A DNA stretch of 64,000 nt, taken from assembly GCF_005938385.1 (NCBI RefSeq), contig NZ_VCRA01000032.1:1-64000 (forward strand), written 5' to 3'. The notes under the pieces were generated by a model. That model saw only the letters and a list, made by a program, of their open reading frames with translations. It was not told the origin of the DNA and searched no databases. Made by a program: the position numbers and the translations under genes. Below, piece after piece: positions 1-9,164 of this stretch (its first letter is position 1; each line of letters starts with the position of its first letter). Origin of the DNA: Paenibacillus mesophilus (GTDB lineage Bacteria > Bacillota > Bacilli > Paenibacillales > NBRC-103111).

Positions 1-2675
1 GGCGCATCGGCGGGCGGCTGCCCGCGGGCCGCGACGCGGGAGCGGAGCCGCTCGAGCGTGGCGGAGCCGGAGTCGCCGCGCGACGAACGGCGGCCGCTGC
101 GCAAGGGCGCGAGCGCGGCGGCGGCGAGCCGCTGCCACGGCACGTGGAGGCGGCGCACGGCGATGTCCGCGAGCCAGAGCGCGAGCGCGGCCATGAGCAG
201 GACGCGGGACAAATCGCGGACGCGCTTCTTCGGCACCGTCTCGCCCCCAAACGCTTCCTCCGGCTTATCGACCGCAAGTACGCGGCCGCCGGTAAGCTCC
301 GCCAGCTGCTTCAGCTTCTGCCCGCCGTCATCCGCACCGATACGGTATTCCGGCGAGTACGGAATGACGAAGCCGGTCGTAACGCCTGCTGATTTACCCG
401 ACTCGGCATCGCCCCCGACTGCGGTAATATTCGTCAAATAGACGCCGGGCTTCGCAATATCCACCTGCCCGGTGTATTGCCCGGGAACCGTCGGTTCCAG
501 CGTCACTTCCGTTTGCTTCAAGCTTTCGTCCGTTACGACTGCCTTCAAATCGCCTCCGTATCCGTCCCCGCCGCTGGCGACGTCCAGCGTCGCGGTGCTG
601 CCGTTCAAACGGCTGGTCAGCTCGAACGGTGAAGACTGAAATTGCGGAAACGTCCATTTGACGATCCGGCTGAATACGTCCTGGAACCGGTCCCAGCGGG
701 TCCAATCTCCCGACCATTTGCCCGACAGATCGCTCGTCCAAGCAACCGCTTTGCCGGCCCCGTACTGCCAGCGGGCCAGAAGCGGATCGGGCTCGGGACT
801 CGTCAGCGCCACTTCCGCCGTTTCCTTCGGCGTTGTAGCGATATAAGCGTTGATCCGGGGAGCTCCGCCGGCGAACATTTCATTCCATTCCGCCGCCTGA
901 CCGACCGCCGGTACGAACGGCTGGTCGACGATGTAGGTGCGCGAGATGAGAACGGCTTCCCGGCTGAAGATGGCCGGGACCGTGCTCTGGTCGTTCGTGA
1001 AGTAGTATCTGCCTTTCGCGAGCTGCGCGAGCCGTTCGAGCAGCTGAGTGTCCGCGCCGTCTCCGATCGCCACCGACGAAAGCGTAATGTTGTCCTTCGT
1101 CATGTTTGCGGCGAGCGTCTCGTAGCTTTGATTCGTCGAGGACTGTCCGTCCGTGAGCAGTATGATATGCTTGCGCTGGGCTTCTACATTACGCAGCTTG
1201 GCGTAAGCTTGATCGACCGCCGAATAAATTTCCGTTCCGCCATCGGCCGTAATCGAGTTGACTTGCTCGGTCACCTTCTTCGGATCTTTCAGCAGCTGCG
1301 GCTCGACGACCCACCACGGAGAAGAATCGAAGGCCAGCACGCCGATCGTATCTTTTTCCCGCATCAGCTGGATCGTGCGCGATGCGGCCTCCTGCGCCAG
1401 TTGAATTTTGTCTCCCGCCATGCTGCCCGATTTGTCGATCACGAGCATAAGAGCGAGAGAAGGAATTTCCCGTTTGCCGCGCAAATCCATATATACCGGC
1501 AGCGCCCGTTCGATCGGCGTCTTGAAATAACCTCCCAGCCCGAAGCTGTCTTCGCCGCCGGTCATGACGAGCCCGACGCCGTAATCCCGGACCGCCTGCT
1601 CGATCATCAGCATCCGCTTCTCGGATAGGCGGGTCGCCGCGACGTTGGCGAGCACGATCGAATCATAGGCCGAATAATCAGTCAATTCGACCGGGAGGAC
1701 TTCGGGTGTGAGCAGATCGTAAGGGATTAGGCCGGAATCGAGAACGCCGGCCAAATTTTTCGCGGCCCCTTCGCTGCCTTCCACGAGCAGCACTTTGGGA
1801 GGGCCGGACACGCGGCTGAACGAGTAGGCGGCATTGTTGGCCGACACTTCGTCGCCGTTCGCGTACAGCTCCGCCCGATACCGGTGAAGCCCCTGCTCCT
1901 TGGCCAAGCCCCGCAGCGCAAACCGGTTCTGGCCTTTGTCCAGCATCACCTGCTGGCTCGAAATTTCGCGGTTGTCCTCATAAATGCGCAGCTCCGCGGT
2001 GGTGGCGAACGTGCTGGACACCGCCACCTCGAGCGAGTACTGCTCCGCCTGATACAGCTTCTCCGGCAAGCGCAATGTATCCACCGAAGCATCCTTGCGC
2101 TCCTTGGATGGCAGCGGAACGACATCGACCGGTATGCCTTTGTCCCGCAGCAGCTTGCCCTGCCGGAGCATGTCGCCCACATTTTCCCGTCCGTCCGACA
2201 GCAGCACGATTCGTGGCGAAGCGTCTTCCGGCATCATCGTTCCGGCGAGCTGCAAAGCTTCGTCCAAACGGGTGAACTGCGTGTTCACTTTGCTGCTGAA
2301 CGAAAACGATTGAATGTCGGAGCCGTCGGGATTTTTCTCGACCGCCGCATCGAGACCGGCCGATACGACGCCCGCCGCATCATCCTCCGATTTGGCCGCG
2401 GCCGTCTGGCGGATCCAAGTCTCGAGCCCGGCAGCGTCCGTCATGCTGTCCGACCGGTCGGCCACGAATACGATCGCTTTACGTTCGATCGTGGCATAGC
2501 TTTGCAAGCCGGCTAGCGATAAGATGAGCGTCAGCAGCACCAAAGCGCGCAGTCCGACGGCTATCCTTCTGCGCCAGCCGGCGAGCCGGGAGGCGGTCCT
2601 CCATATCCATGCGACGTATACGGCCGCAGGCGCGAGCAGCAGAAGAACGAGCGCCGATTCAAACTGAAGTCCCAC
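1..2675 (-). CDS. Membrane VWA / GATase-like protein, 3' part outside window
   Basis: Reading frame open from a GTG start at 2675 to the left edge (about 891 codons seen, C-terminus missing). The GTG overlaps the end of the preceding gene, with a G-rich ribosome binding site about 8 nt upstream, which argues for translational coupling. Two N-terminal membrane helices (about residues 8-25 and 40-57) are followed by a VWA-like motif DRSDS (73-77), a GATase1/DJ-1-like segment (LANVAATRLSE ... VMTGGEDSFGLGGY), and a second VWA domain with an intact MIDAS motif DKSGS and LLTDGQSST. A further membrane helix lies near the visible end (LLMAALALWLADIAV). This layout is known for uncharacterised membrane proteins in MoxR/BatA operons. 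The function is unknown; a role as a MoxR-serviced cell-envelope complex subunit is inference. Confidence 0.85.
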   Translation of the reverse strand, partial: MGLQFESALVLLLLAPAAVYVAWIWRTASRLAGWRRRIAVGLRALVLLTLILSLAGLQSYATIERKAIVFVADRSDSMTDAAGLETWIRQTAAAKSEDDAAGVVSAGLDAAVEKNPDGSDIQSFSFSSKVNTQFTRLDEALQLAGTMMPEDASPRIVLLSDGRENVGDMLRQGKLLRDKGIPVDVVPLPSKERKDASVDTLRLPEKLYQAEQYSLEVAVSSTFATTAELRIYEDNREISSQQVMLDKGQNRFALRGLAKEQGLHRYRAELYANGDEVSANNAAYSFSRVSGPPKVLLVEGSEGAAKNLAGVLDSGLIPYDLLTPEVLPVELTDYSAYDSIVLANVAATRLSEKRMLMIEQAVRDYGVGLVMTGGEDSFGLGGYFKTPIERALPVYMDLRGKREIPSLALMLVIDKSGSMAGDKIQLAQEAASRTIQLMREKDTIGVLAFDSSPWWVVEPQLLKDPKKVTEQVNSITADGGTEIYSAVDQAYAKLRNVEAQRKHIILLTDGQSSTNQSYETLAANMTKDNITLSSVAIGDGADTQLLERLAQLAKGRYYFTNDQSTVPAIFSREAVLISRTYIVDQPFVPAVGQAAEWNEMFAGGAPRINAYIATTPKETAEVALTSPEPDPLLARWQYGAGKAVAWTSDLSGKWSGDWTRWDRFQDVFSRIVKWTFPQFQSSPFELTSRLNGSTATLDVASGGDGYGGDLKAVVTDESLKQTEVTLEPTVPGQYTGQVDIAKPGVYLTNITAVGGDAESGKSAGVTTGFVIPYSPEYRIGADDGGQKLKQLAELTGGRVLAVDKPEEAFGGETVPKKRVRDLSRVLLMAALALWLADIAVRRLHVPWQRLAAAALAPLRSGRRSSRGDSGSATLERLRSRVAARGQPPADA

Positions 2676-4593
2676 GACGGTACACCCCCCATTCCCATAC
2701 GACAACCGCCAGGACAAGCACTACGATCCATCGCCACAGCGCAAGCGGTGCGCCCTGACGTTCTCCGGCCTGCTCCCCCGATCCCGCTTCGCCGTCAGAC
2801 GGCGAAGCCTGCGCAAATTTCAGCTCCGTTTGGCCGGTACCGGATTCCCGGGAGTCGGCGGCAACCCCAAGCCATCGAACTTGAACCGTTTGGCCCGCCT
2901 CGTCTTTTTCCTCCAGCTTGTAAAGCCCCGGCTGCAAAGGGACCGTCTGGACGGAAGAAACGATTCCGGACGCCTTCTCCGCCTCCGAAACCGTTTGTCC
3001 ACCTTCGGCGTTTATCCATTTCGCGGCCGCGGCGGCAGGGGCAACGGCGATCTCCTTGCGCTCGCCCGCGACCGCCCTGCCCAGGCTTCCTCCTTGTGCC
3101 GCGGTCAACCACCCCAAGGCGTTTTGCACGAGCACGGGAAACTCCGTTCGCAAGGGCAAATCGCTCTGCTGAAGCGAAAATGCGATCAACAGGCGGGGCT
3201 GTCCGTTCTCCGATCCGGCATACAGAAGCGGAACGTCCTTAGCCGAGACGATCGGCTTCCCCCACCCGATACGGTCCGGCTGCAGTACGGAAGCGACGTG
3301 GGTATCCATCAGCTTCAAATAACGGGTGACCGGATGCTCCTCGATCGAATAGGGGGCCGCCGGAACCGCCGTTTCTTTCCCCGCATAACCGGAACGGATA
3401 TACAGCACCGGCTTGGAGGCCAGCCATTTGCTCCACTCCGCGGAGGCAAGAACCGAATCCGTCACGGAATCGACCGCGACAACGTCCGGACCGTTGCCCG
3501 TTTTTTGCGAACTCAACCACGCCGCGGCCCCATCCGGGTCCAATTTGGTCACTTCCGCCCCGGCGAGCTGAAGCGCTTTTTCCAAAAACAGATTGCCCTT
3601 CCCGATCAGCAAAACGTTTCTCGGACGGTCGCCCTCGAGAAAGGCATACGAAACGTTGTCCGCCATCATGGAGTCGCCTTTTCCGATATCGAGCTTGTAC
3701 CAATCCGCCGATTCCAGCCGGTCGAAATAGACGGAGGCTTGCTTGCCGGGCTCCACCGGAACGGTACGCACCTCCGCCAGCTTGCCGCCGGCATATAAGG
3801 CAACTTCGGCTTGCTTGGGCGTATCCCCCCAGTTTTTGAGGGACGCGACCGCGGTAACCGAACCGGCGGCCCCCCCGGCGCTCTTCACGCCGAACTGGGT
3901 CACGCTTACGTTTCCGCTTTGCGCCGCGCCAGCCGACTCGACACGCTCCACCGTTACCGGCACTGCAAACGTCAGGCCCGACACCGGCTCGGTGAACTGC
4001 CCGTCCGTGAACAGCCTTATTTCAGACTCCGGGTCGCTGCGCGTCAACGCGGCGGCGAGAGACATCGCTTCCATATAGGCCGTTTTTCCGTACGCGGGCT
4101 GGATGCGGGCCAACGTTTCGCGCAATTTGGCCGGGTCGGTTTCGCGCGACAGCAGCACCTCCGCCTGCTCGCCCATGCCTAGCAGCGTGATCGCGCTGTC
4201 CGACGCTTCGTTTTCCGCGAAGTCCCCGATCATCCTTTTTGCCCGCTCGAACCGGCTCTCCGCAGTTCCATCCGGCGAGACGATGCCGGACGTCATACTG
4301 GCCGATCGGTCCAGTACGATGACGACATGGGCTTTCGCCGTCCGCTGCGATGACAGCCACGGCTGCATCAGAGCAAGCACGAGCAATGCCGCCGCGAGAA
4401 GCTGAACGATCATGAGCAGCCGATTGCGCAGCTTCTGCCAAGGCCGGTTCGCCTCCATATCTTTCAGTACGCGATTCCAGAGCAGATGGCTCGACACGCG
4501 CGTGTCGACGTATTTGCGCTTGAACAAGTACAGCAGCACGATGGCCGGGAGCGATAAGCCGAACCATAAGCTCGCGAGCGAATCGAAATGCAT
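2659..4593 (-). CDS. BatA-type VWA domain membrane protein
   Basis: Protein of 644 residues. The ATG at 4593 is chosen because AGGAGG lies 8 nt upstream; an in-frame GTG at 4602 falls inside that site and is unlikely. The N-terminus matches BatA (two helices at about 8-23 and 59-78, with the basic KRKYVDTR segment between). A VWA domain follows with MIDAS residues DRSAS (95-99). A long beta-rich region and a C-terminal helix (ALWRWIVVLVLAVVVWEW) end the protein. BatA/aerotolerance proteins are metal-binding membrane partners of MoxR ATPases, which fits the neighbours. It is 40 bp downstream of the DUF58 gene and overlaps the next VWA gene. The precise substrate is unknown. Confidence 0.88.
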   Translation of the reverse strand: MHFDSLASLWFGLSLPAIVLLYLFKRKYVDTRVSSHLLWNRVLKDMEANRPWQKLRNRLLMIVQLLAAALLVLALMQPWLSSQRTAKAHVVIVLDRSASMTSGIVSPDGTAESRFERAKRMIGDFAENEASDSAITLLGMGEQAEVLLSRETDPAKLRETLARIQPAYGKTAYMEAMSLAAALTRSDPESEIRLFTDGQFTEPVSGLTFAVPVTVERVESAGAAQSGNVSVTQFGVKSAGGAAGSVTAVASLKNWGDTPKQAEVALYAGGKLAEVRTVPVEPGKQASVYFDRLESADWYKLDIGKGDSMMADNVSYAFLEGDRPRNVLLIGKGNLFLEKALQLAGAEVTKLDPDGAAAWLSSQKTGNGPDVVAVDSVTDSVLASAEWSKWLASKPVLYIRSGYAGKETAVPAAPYSIEEHPVTRYLKLMDTHVASVLQPDRIGWGKPIVSAKDVPLLYAGSENGQPRLLIAFSLQQSDLPLRTEFPVLVQNALGWLTAAQGGSLGRAVAGERKEIAVAPAAAAAKWINAEGGQTVSEAEKASGIVSSVQTVPLQPGLYKLEEKDEAGQTVQVRWLGVAADSRESGTGQTELKFAQASPSDGEAGSGEQAGERQGAPLALWRWIVVLVLAVVVWEWGVYRRGTSV

Positions 4594-4633
4594 GACCACC
4601 ACCTCCTCGCGGACGGATCATAAGCCGCCGCCT

Positions 4634-5536
4634 TTATTGAAGCACTCCGGTTTGCCGCATCGTCGTCGCAATCCACTCGAGAACCGGCACATTCGTAGGC
4701 GCAAGCGCGTAAGCGATCCCCCGTTCGTGACAAAAGCCGCGAAGCGATCCGGTATAAGCATCCAGCGCTTCCTTATAAGCTTTCAGCACTTTGCCGGACA
4801 TCGCCACTTCTTTACCTGTGCCGGTCTCGACATCGACAAGCCTCAAATCCCCGGAGTATCCCGGGTGAAGCTCCTCCGGAGACAGCACCTGGACGACGAC
4901 GACCTCCTGCCTTGCGGCAAGCCATACATTCAACGTTTCCCTGACTCCGGTTTCATACAAAAAGTCGGAAAAGATCCACGTCATGCCGGGCAGCCTCGGA
5001 AGCGCCCCCGGCTGCGTCAGCGCCTTCTCCATATCGCCAGCGGTCTCCGGCCCGGCTTCCTCCAAAAACCGGAAAAGCCGCCGGGCCGACGCTTTGCCCC
5101 GCATGACCGGCAGCACTCCACATACTTGATCGCCGAAAACGCCGGCGCTCACCCGGTCGTAACCGGCAAGCGCCATATAACCGATGCAAGCGGCAAGTCT
5201 CTTCGCATGAAGCAGCTTATTCCAGCCTCCGGCAGACTCTCCGCCCGTATTCATCGAAGCCGACACGTCGACCCACAGCTTCACCTGCAGCTCCCGTTCG
5301 TCATGAAACAGCTTGACGAACGGCTTGCCGCTTCTTCCATAAGCGTTCCAGTCGATTTGGCGTATATCGTCGCCCGGAGCGTACAACCGGTAATCGGCGA
5401 AGTCGAGCGACGCTCCCGTCTGACGGGATTTGCGCTTGCCCTGCATCGTACCGCGAATCCGGTTTTTCGCCGCAACGGTCATCCTCTCCAGCCGGAGCAG
5501 CGTCTCCGAATCGAGAGCCAGACGATCGGCGCTCAT
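4634..5536 (-). CDS. DUF58 family protein
   Basis: Protein of 300 residues. The DUF58 signature is clear: LDFADYRLYAPGDDIRQIDW (45-64), followed by a VWA-like strand with DVSAS (90-94). DUF58 proteins are almost always encoded next to MoxR ATPases and are thought to be their VWA-fold adaptors. Here the start overlaps the moxR stop by 4 bp, so the two are probably made in coupled fashion. No membrane segment is visible, so it is likely cytoplasmic or peripheral to the BatA-type proteins encoded next. The biochemical role is not established for the family. Confidence 0.93.
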   Translation of the reverse strand: MSADRLALDSETLLRLERMTVAAKNRIRGTMQGKRKSRQTGASLDFADYRLYAPGDDIRQIDWNAYGRSGKPFVKLFHDERELQVKLWVDVSASMNTGGESAGGWNKLLHAKRLAACIGYMALAGYDRVSAGVFGDQVCGVLPVMRGKASARRLFRFLEEAGPETAGDMEKALTQPGALPRLPGMTWIFSDFLYETGVRETLNVWLAARQEVVVVQVLSPEELHPGYSGDLRLVDVETGTGKEVAMSGKVLKAYKEALDAYTGSLRGFCHERGIAYALAPTNVPVLEWIATTMRQTGVLQ

Positions 5537-6522
5537 CGACGGCTCTCCATGGCGGCCAGTACGTCCCGCAAAATGCCGTCCGTCGACATTCCCGTCGCCT
5601 GTCCTTCGAAATTAAGAAAAATGCGGTGACGCAGCGCCGGAACCGCCACCTGCTCCACATCGTGAAACGAGACGTTCAGACGTCCGGCGCAGAACGCGCG
5701 CACTTTGGCGAGCGATACGATCGCTTGAATGCCGCGCGGGCCGGAACCGAATTGGACGTAGCGCTTCACCGATTCCGGAGCGTCCGGCTCGGTCGGATGC
5801 GTGGATAGGAGCAGTCTGATCGCATAGTCAAGCACGTCGTCCGCCACGAGCATTTGCTTCGCCGTTTCCTGAATCTGGATGATCGCCTCGCCGTCCGCCG
5901 CCTTCGACGCTTGAATGGTCGCAGGCGAAGTCGTGCGCAGCACGATTTCCTTCAATTCCTCTTTCGTTGGGTAAGACACGATCATTTTCACCAGAAACCG
6001 GTCCAGCTGCGCTTCCGGAAGCGGGTACGTGCCTTCGTTCTCAAGCGGATTTTGCGTCGCCAGGACGAAAAAGGGCTTCGGCAGCTTATGCGTTTCCGCG
6101 CCAACGGTCACGGTTTTCTCCTGCATCGCCTCGAGCAGCGCGCTTTGGGTTTTCGGCGTCGCCCGGTTTATTTCGTCCGCGAGCACGAGATGGCCGAACA
6201 AAGGTCCCCTCTGGAAACGGTAAGACGTCTCTCCTTGCCCGCCGAATTGAATAATGTTCGTTCCGGTAATGTCCGCCGGCATCAGATCCGGCGTGAATTG
6301 GATGCGCGAGAAGCTGAGGTCGACGACGTCCGCAATCGTTCGCACGAGCATCGTTTTCCCCAAGCCCGGGATGCCTTCCAGCAAAGCGTGTCCTCCCGCG
6401 AACAAGCACCAGAGCATTTGCTCGACGATATCCTTTTGGCCGACGATAACGCGCCCGATCTGTTCGCGCACCGCCGCGACTACGGCGAGCTGCCGCTCCA
6501 GCTGCTCTTTGGACTCCATCAT
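5533..6522 (-). CDS. MoxR family AAA+ ATPase
   Basis: Protein of 329 residues, typical MoxR length. Walker A is GIPGLGKT (50-57), Walker B LADEINR (114-120), and the sensor-1 strand ATQNP (155-159). The start is the first of two ATGs, 7 nt after GGAGG. MoxR proteins are chaperone-like ATPases that act on VWA-domain partners. Three VWA/DUF58 genes follow immediately in the same operon, and the last base pairs overlap the DUF58 start. What this MoxR remodels is unknown; co-transcription with an ABC-2 exporter suggests an envelope complex (inference). Confidence 0.95.
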   Translation of the reverse strand: MMESKEQLERQLAVVAAVREQIGRVIVGQKDIVEQMLWCLFAGGHALLEGIPGLGKTMLVRTIADVVDLSFSRIQFTPDLMPADITGTNIIQFGGQGETSYRFQRGPLFGHLVLADEINRATPKTQSALLEAMQEKTVTVGAETHKLPKPFFVLATQNPLENEGTYPLPEAQLDRFLVKMIVSYPTKEELKEIVLRTTSPATIQASKAADGEAIIQIQETAKQMLVADDVLDYAIRLLLSTHPTEPDAPESVKRYVQFGSGPRGIQAIVSLAKVRAFCAGRLNVSFHDVEQVAVPALRHRIFLNFEGQATGMSTDGILRDVLAAMESRR

Positions 6523-6555
6523 GTGAACCCCTCCTATTCGTTCGTGGGTCGAGCG

Positions 6556-8280
6556 TTACCGGTTCGGCTGAATTTCGGTAAAATAATCGCGCACCAGCTG
6601 CTGCATCGTTTGCGGAAGCTGCGATCGGGCACGCGAACGCGCTGCCTCGGTCTCATACTCCGAGTAAACTTCCTCATACGGCCGCGAAGCGCCGTCCAGC
6701 GCGGGAGCCGAACCGCCTTGGAGGATGTCGCCGCCGCCGCTTCGGACAGGTCCCGAATCGGATTCGGGATTGCCACCTCCGATTTGTGTTCTCGGCGTGT
6801 TCACCAGTCCGCGCGAGCCGTTCCCGGTGCCGCCCGCCAAGCCGCCGGCTCCCGAGCCCGCGCCTCCGCTTCCGGAGCCCGTCCCGGCACCGCTGCCGGC
6901 TCCCGAGCCGCTTCCGCTACCCGCGCCGGAACCGCTGCCTGCGCCCGCTCCCGCGCCGGAGCCGCTGCCCGCTCCTCCGGCTTGCCCGGGCTGCGCGCCT
7001 GCTCCGCCTTGACCCGGAGCGGCACCGCTGCCCGGCTGCTGCCCGCCGGGCTGACCGGCCGCCGCCGACGACGCCATGCCGGCGGCTATGCCGTTCGCGC
7101 CCCATGCGGGCGAAACAGCTCCGCCTTGCGCCATCATCTGCTGGGCGGCCTGCAAGCCGGCCTGCGCAATTTGCCCTCCGAGCTGTCCCGCTTGCTGGGC
7201 CAACATCATCTGTGCCGCCTGAGCATCCATCGATTGGGCAAGCGCGTCGCTCAGCGCCTTCGTCGCCTCCTCGCTCAGTCCGCCAGCTTCCTTAGCCTCG
7301 TCCGCCAGTCCGCCGAGCGACTCCTTGAGCTTCCGTTCGGTCGCTTCATCCGGCGATTTCGCCGTCTCCGCCAATTGCTCGAGCGCCTTGGCCAGCTGCT
7401 GCTTCTGCTCCGGCGTCATGCGGGCGACCTGCTCCCGCAGCCCTTGCAGCGCCGAGTCCATCGCTTCGCGGTTCATTCCGGCCAAGCTGCGCGCCAATTG
7501 TTGCAGAGCCGGACTCGCTTCCATCTGCTTGGCCCATTGCTCCGCCTGCTTCCGCTCCTTATTCGCCTGCTCCTCCAGCTCCTTCAGCCGATTCATCGCG
7601 CGCTCCATCTCGTCCAGCGCTTCTTTCGCCGTATCGCTCTCGTGCAGCCCTTCCGCAAGCTTCCCCAACTGCTGCTCGAGCTTCTGCAGTTCCAGCGGCG
7701 GCAGCTTCTTCGCTTGGAGCTCTTCCTTCATTTGCTCCGCTTTATCGGCTTGCTCCTCGATCCACCGGTCCTCGGCTTGCCGTTTCTCGATCACGCCGTC
7801 CATCGGATTGGGCCATAGGAGCAGCCCTGTCATGACGGCGAGCAAACCTACCAGCAAGCCGAGCTTCTTCGGATTTTTCGGCATCGGCAGCCGTTTCCTT
7901 GCATCGCGGGCGAACGTCTCCGCGCAGCGGATCGCTTCCTCCCTCTGCAGCCGGGCAATTGGCGTATCCGCATCCCGGTGCGCGAGCGCCGTGCCGATCC
8001 TCTCCTCCAAGCCGCCGACACGGTCCATCGCCTGTGCCGCTTCTTTGTCGCCCGGCTTCCGATACACCGCCCACAAAAGGCAGACCACCATCCCTGCAGC
8101 CGCTATGCCTATCGCCGTATAACGGTAATAAGCAACCGGGATGAAACGCCCGATCGCTGCCAGCACACAAGCCGCAGCCGCTCCGGCCGCAAGCCCCGAC
8201 AGCCCGAGCCGGACCACGCGGAGCAGTAGGAGCCGTCTGCGCACTTTGGCGATATGGCGAAGCAATCCATCATTTTGCAT
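6556..8280 (-). CDS. Membrane-anchored coiled-coil protein with Gly/Ser/Ala tract
   Basis: Protein of 574 residues. The ATG at 8280 is preferred to the one at 8289 because the GGAG site abuts the latter, while the former lies 9 nt away. Three N-terminal hydrophobic helices (about 20-45, 54-74 and 140-160) are followed by a long charged helical region rich in Glu, Lys and Gln (about 170-370, coiled coil likely), a Gln/Met/Ala region and then a low-complexity Gly/Ser/Ala tract (roughly 420-500). A non-repetitive C-terminus follows. I do not recognise a domain family. Its place between the ABC permease and moxR in one operon suggests a structural or scaffold role in the same complex. Function unknown. 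Confidence 0.8.
   Translation of the reverse strand: MQNDGLLRHIAKVRRRLLLLRVVRLGLSGLAAGAAAACVLAAIGRFIPVAYYRYTAIGIAAAGMVVCLLWAVYRKPGDKEAAQAMDRVGGLEERIGTALAHRDADTPIARLQREEAIRCAETFARDARKRLPMPKNPKKLGLLVGLLAVMTGLLLWPNPMDGVIEKRQAEDRWIEEQADKAEQMKEELQAKKLPPLELQKLEQQLGKLAEGLHESDTAKEALDEMERAMNRLKELEEQANKERKQAEQWAKQMEASPALQQLARSLAGMNREAMDSALQGLREQVARMTPEQKQQLAKALEQLAETAKSPDEATERKLKESLGGLADEAKEAGGLSEEATKALSDALAQSMDAQAAQMMLAQQAGQLGGQIAQAGLQAAQQMMAQGGAVSPAWGANGIAAGMASSAAAGQPGGQQPGSGAAPGQGGAGAQPGQAGGAGSGSGAGAGAGSGSGAGSGSGSGAGSGAGTGSGSGGAGSGAGGLAGGTGNGSRGLVNTPRTQIGGGNPESDSGPVRSGGGDILQGGSAPALDGASRPYEEVYSEYETEAARSRARSQLPQTMQQLVRDYFTEIQPNR
6826..7020 (-). repeat. Low-complexity Gly/Ser/Ala-coding tract
   Basis: Imperfect short tandem repeats of GSGAG-type codons inside the coiled-coil membrane protein gene. 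Antisense reading of the tract gives Pro/Ala-rich spurious frames. Such tracts can vary in length between strains; none of that can be tested here. Confidence 0.7.
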
Positions 8281-8330
8281 GGGATACATCTCCTCTCAGA
8301 GTGTGCCGATCCGCACGGGCATTTCGGCTA

Positions 8331-9164
8331 TTACCTATGCCTCTTCAGCCTCGGCCGCAAAAACCGGATCGACAGCAGCATCGCAACCGCAGCCAAAATC
8401 AAATGAAACGGAACGAATAAATGCCAAAGCTTGATCCCGGTCCAGCTTCCGCCGAAAAACTCCTGCGAGAAATTCGGCTCGAATATGCTGATCATCGCGG
8501 CAAGCGGATTTATGCCGATCAGGATGCCCGATAGTTCTCTGGCGGCATTGTTCGTTACCCCCATAATGAAGATCGCGGCCAATCCGGTAAACACGTATAG
8601 AAACAAGCCGACCCCGTACGTAACGATCAGCGACACGACCGTTTTCTTCAGCAGCGTCGAGAATAGGACGCCGAGCGAGCCGAGCGCGATCATCACGAGC
8701 ACATAAAACCCGAACACGGCGACCAGCTGGCCCGGCGATATTCCGCCGAACAAAAATACGATGCTGTAAACGGGCAGCGTCGCGAACACGATAAGAAACA
8801 TGAAGCTCAGCGCGGAGAACAGCTTGCTCAAGATAATGGTCGTCGAGCTTTGCTGCGTAGTGAGCAGGATGTTGAGCGTCTGCTTCTCCCGCTCTCCGCT
8901 GATGACGCCGGCCGTCAAGCCCGGAGCCATGAAACAGACGAGCACGAGCTGCGCGCCGCTCAGGAAGTAAAACAGCATGCGGCTCGACTCCGGCGTAAAT
9001 CCCCGGCTGCCCCGGTTGTGCATCTCCAAGTAAATGTACCCGAGGGCGAGCAGGCCGATGACGACCAAATAAGCAAGCAGCGCGAGCGGAGAACGGATCG
9101 TGCGCATGCGCAGGCGGAATTCTTTCTCCAACACTGGATTGATCCACTTCTGCTTCCAGCTCAT
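8331..9164 (-). CDS. ABC-2 type transporter permease
   Basis: Protein of 277 residues with six predicted membrane helices (first LLAYLVVIGLLALGYIYL, last LILAAVAMLLSIRFL) and the ABC-2 permease pattern, including the conserved GVISGEREKQTLNILLTT loop after helix 2. A G-rich site (AAGGGGGTG) precedes the ATG. The start overlaps the stop of the ATPase gene by 4 bp, so the two form the exporter pair. The family includes GldF-like permeases of gliding/surface systems and antibiotic or lipid exporters. The substrate cannot be told from sequence. Confidence 0.92.
   Translation of the reverse strand: MSWKQKWINPVLEKEFRLRMRTIRSPLALLAYLVVIGLLALGYIYLEMHNRGSRGFTPESSRMLFYFLSGAQLVLVCFMAPGLTAGVISGEREKQTLNILLTTQQSSTTIILSKLFSALSFMFLIVFATLPVYSIVFLFGGISPGQLVAVFGFYVLVMIALGSLGVLFSTLLKKTVVSLIVTYGVGLFLYVFTGLAAIFIMGVTNNAARELSGILIGINPLAAMISIFEPNFSQEFFGGSWTGIKLWHLFVPFHLILAAVAMLLSIRFLRPRLKRHR

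Noticed and set aside
642..1628. 328-codon plus-strand frame
   Set aside because: Antisense to the VWA membrane protein gene, whose frame has clear VWA motifs; composition is Arg-rich shadow type.
5854..7818. 654-codon open frame on the plus strand
   Set aside because: Antisense to moxR and the Gly/Ser/Ala-rich gene, lacks a ribosome binding site, and has the Arg/Leu-rich composition of a GC-rich shadow frame.
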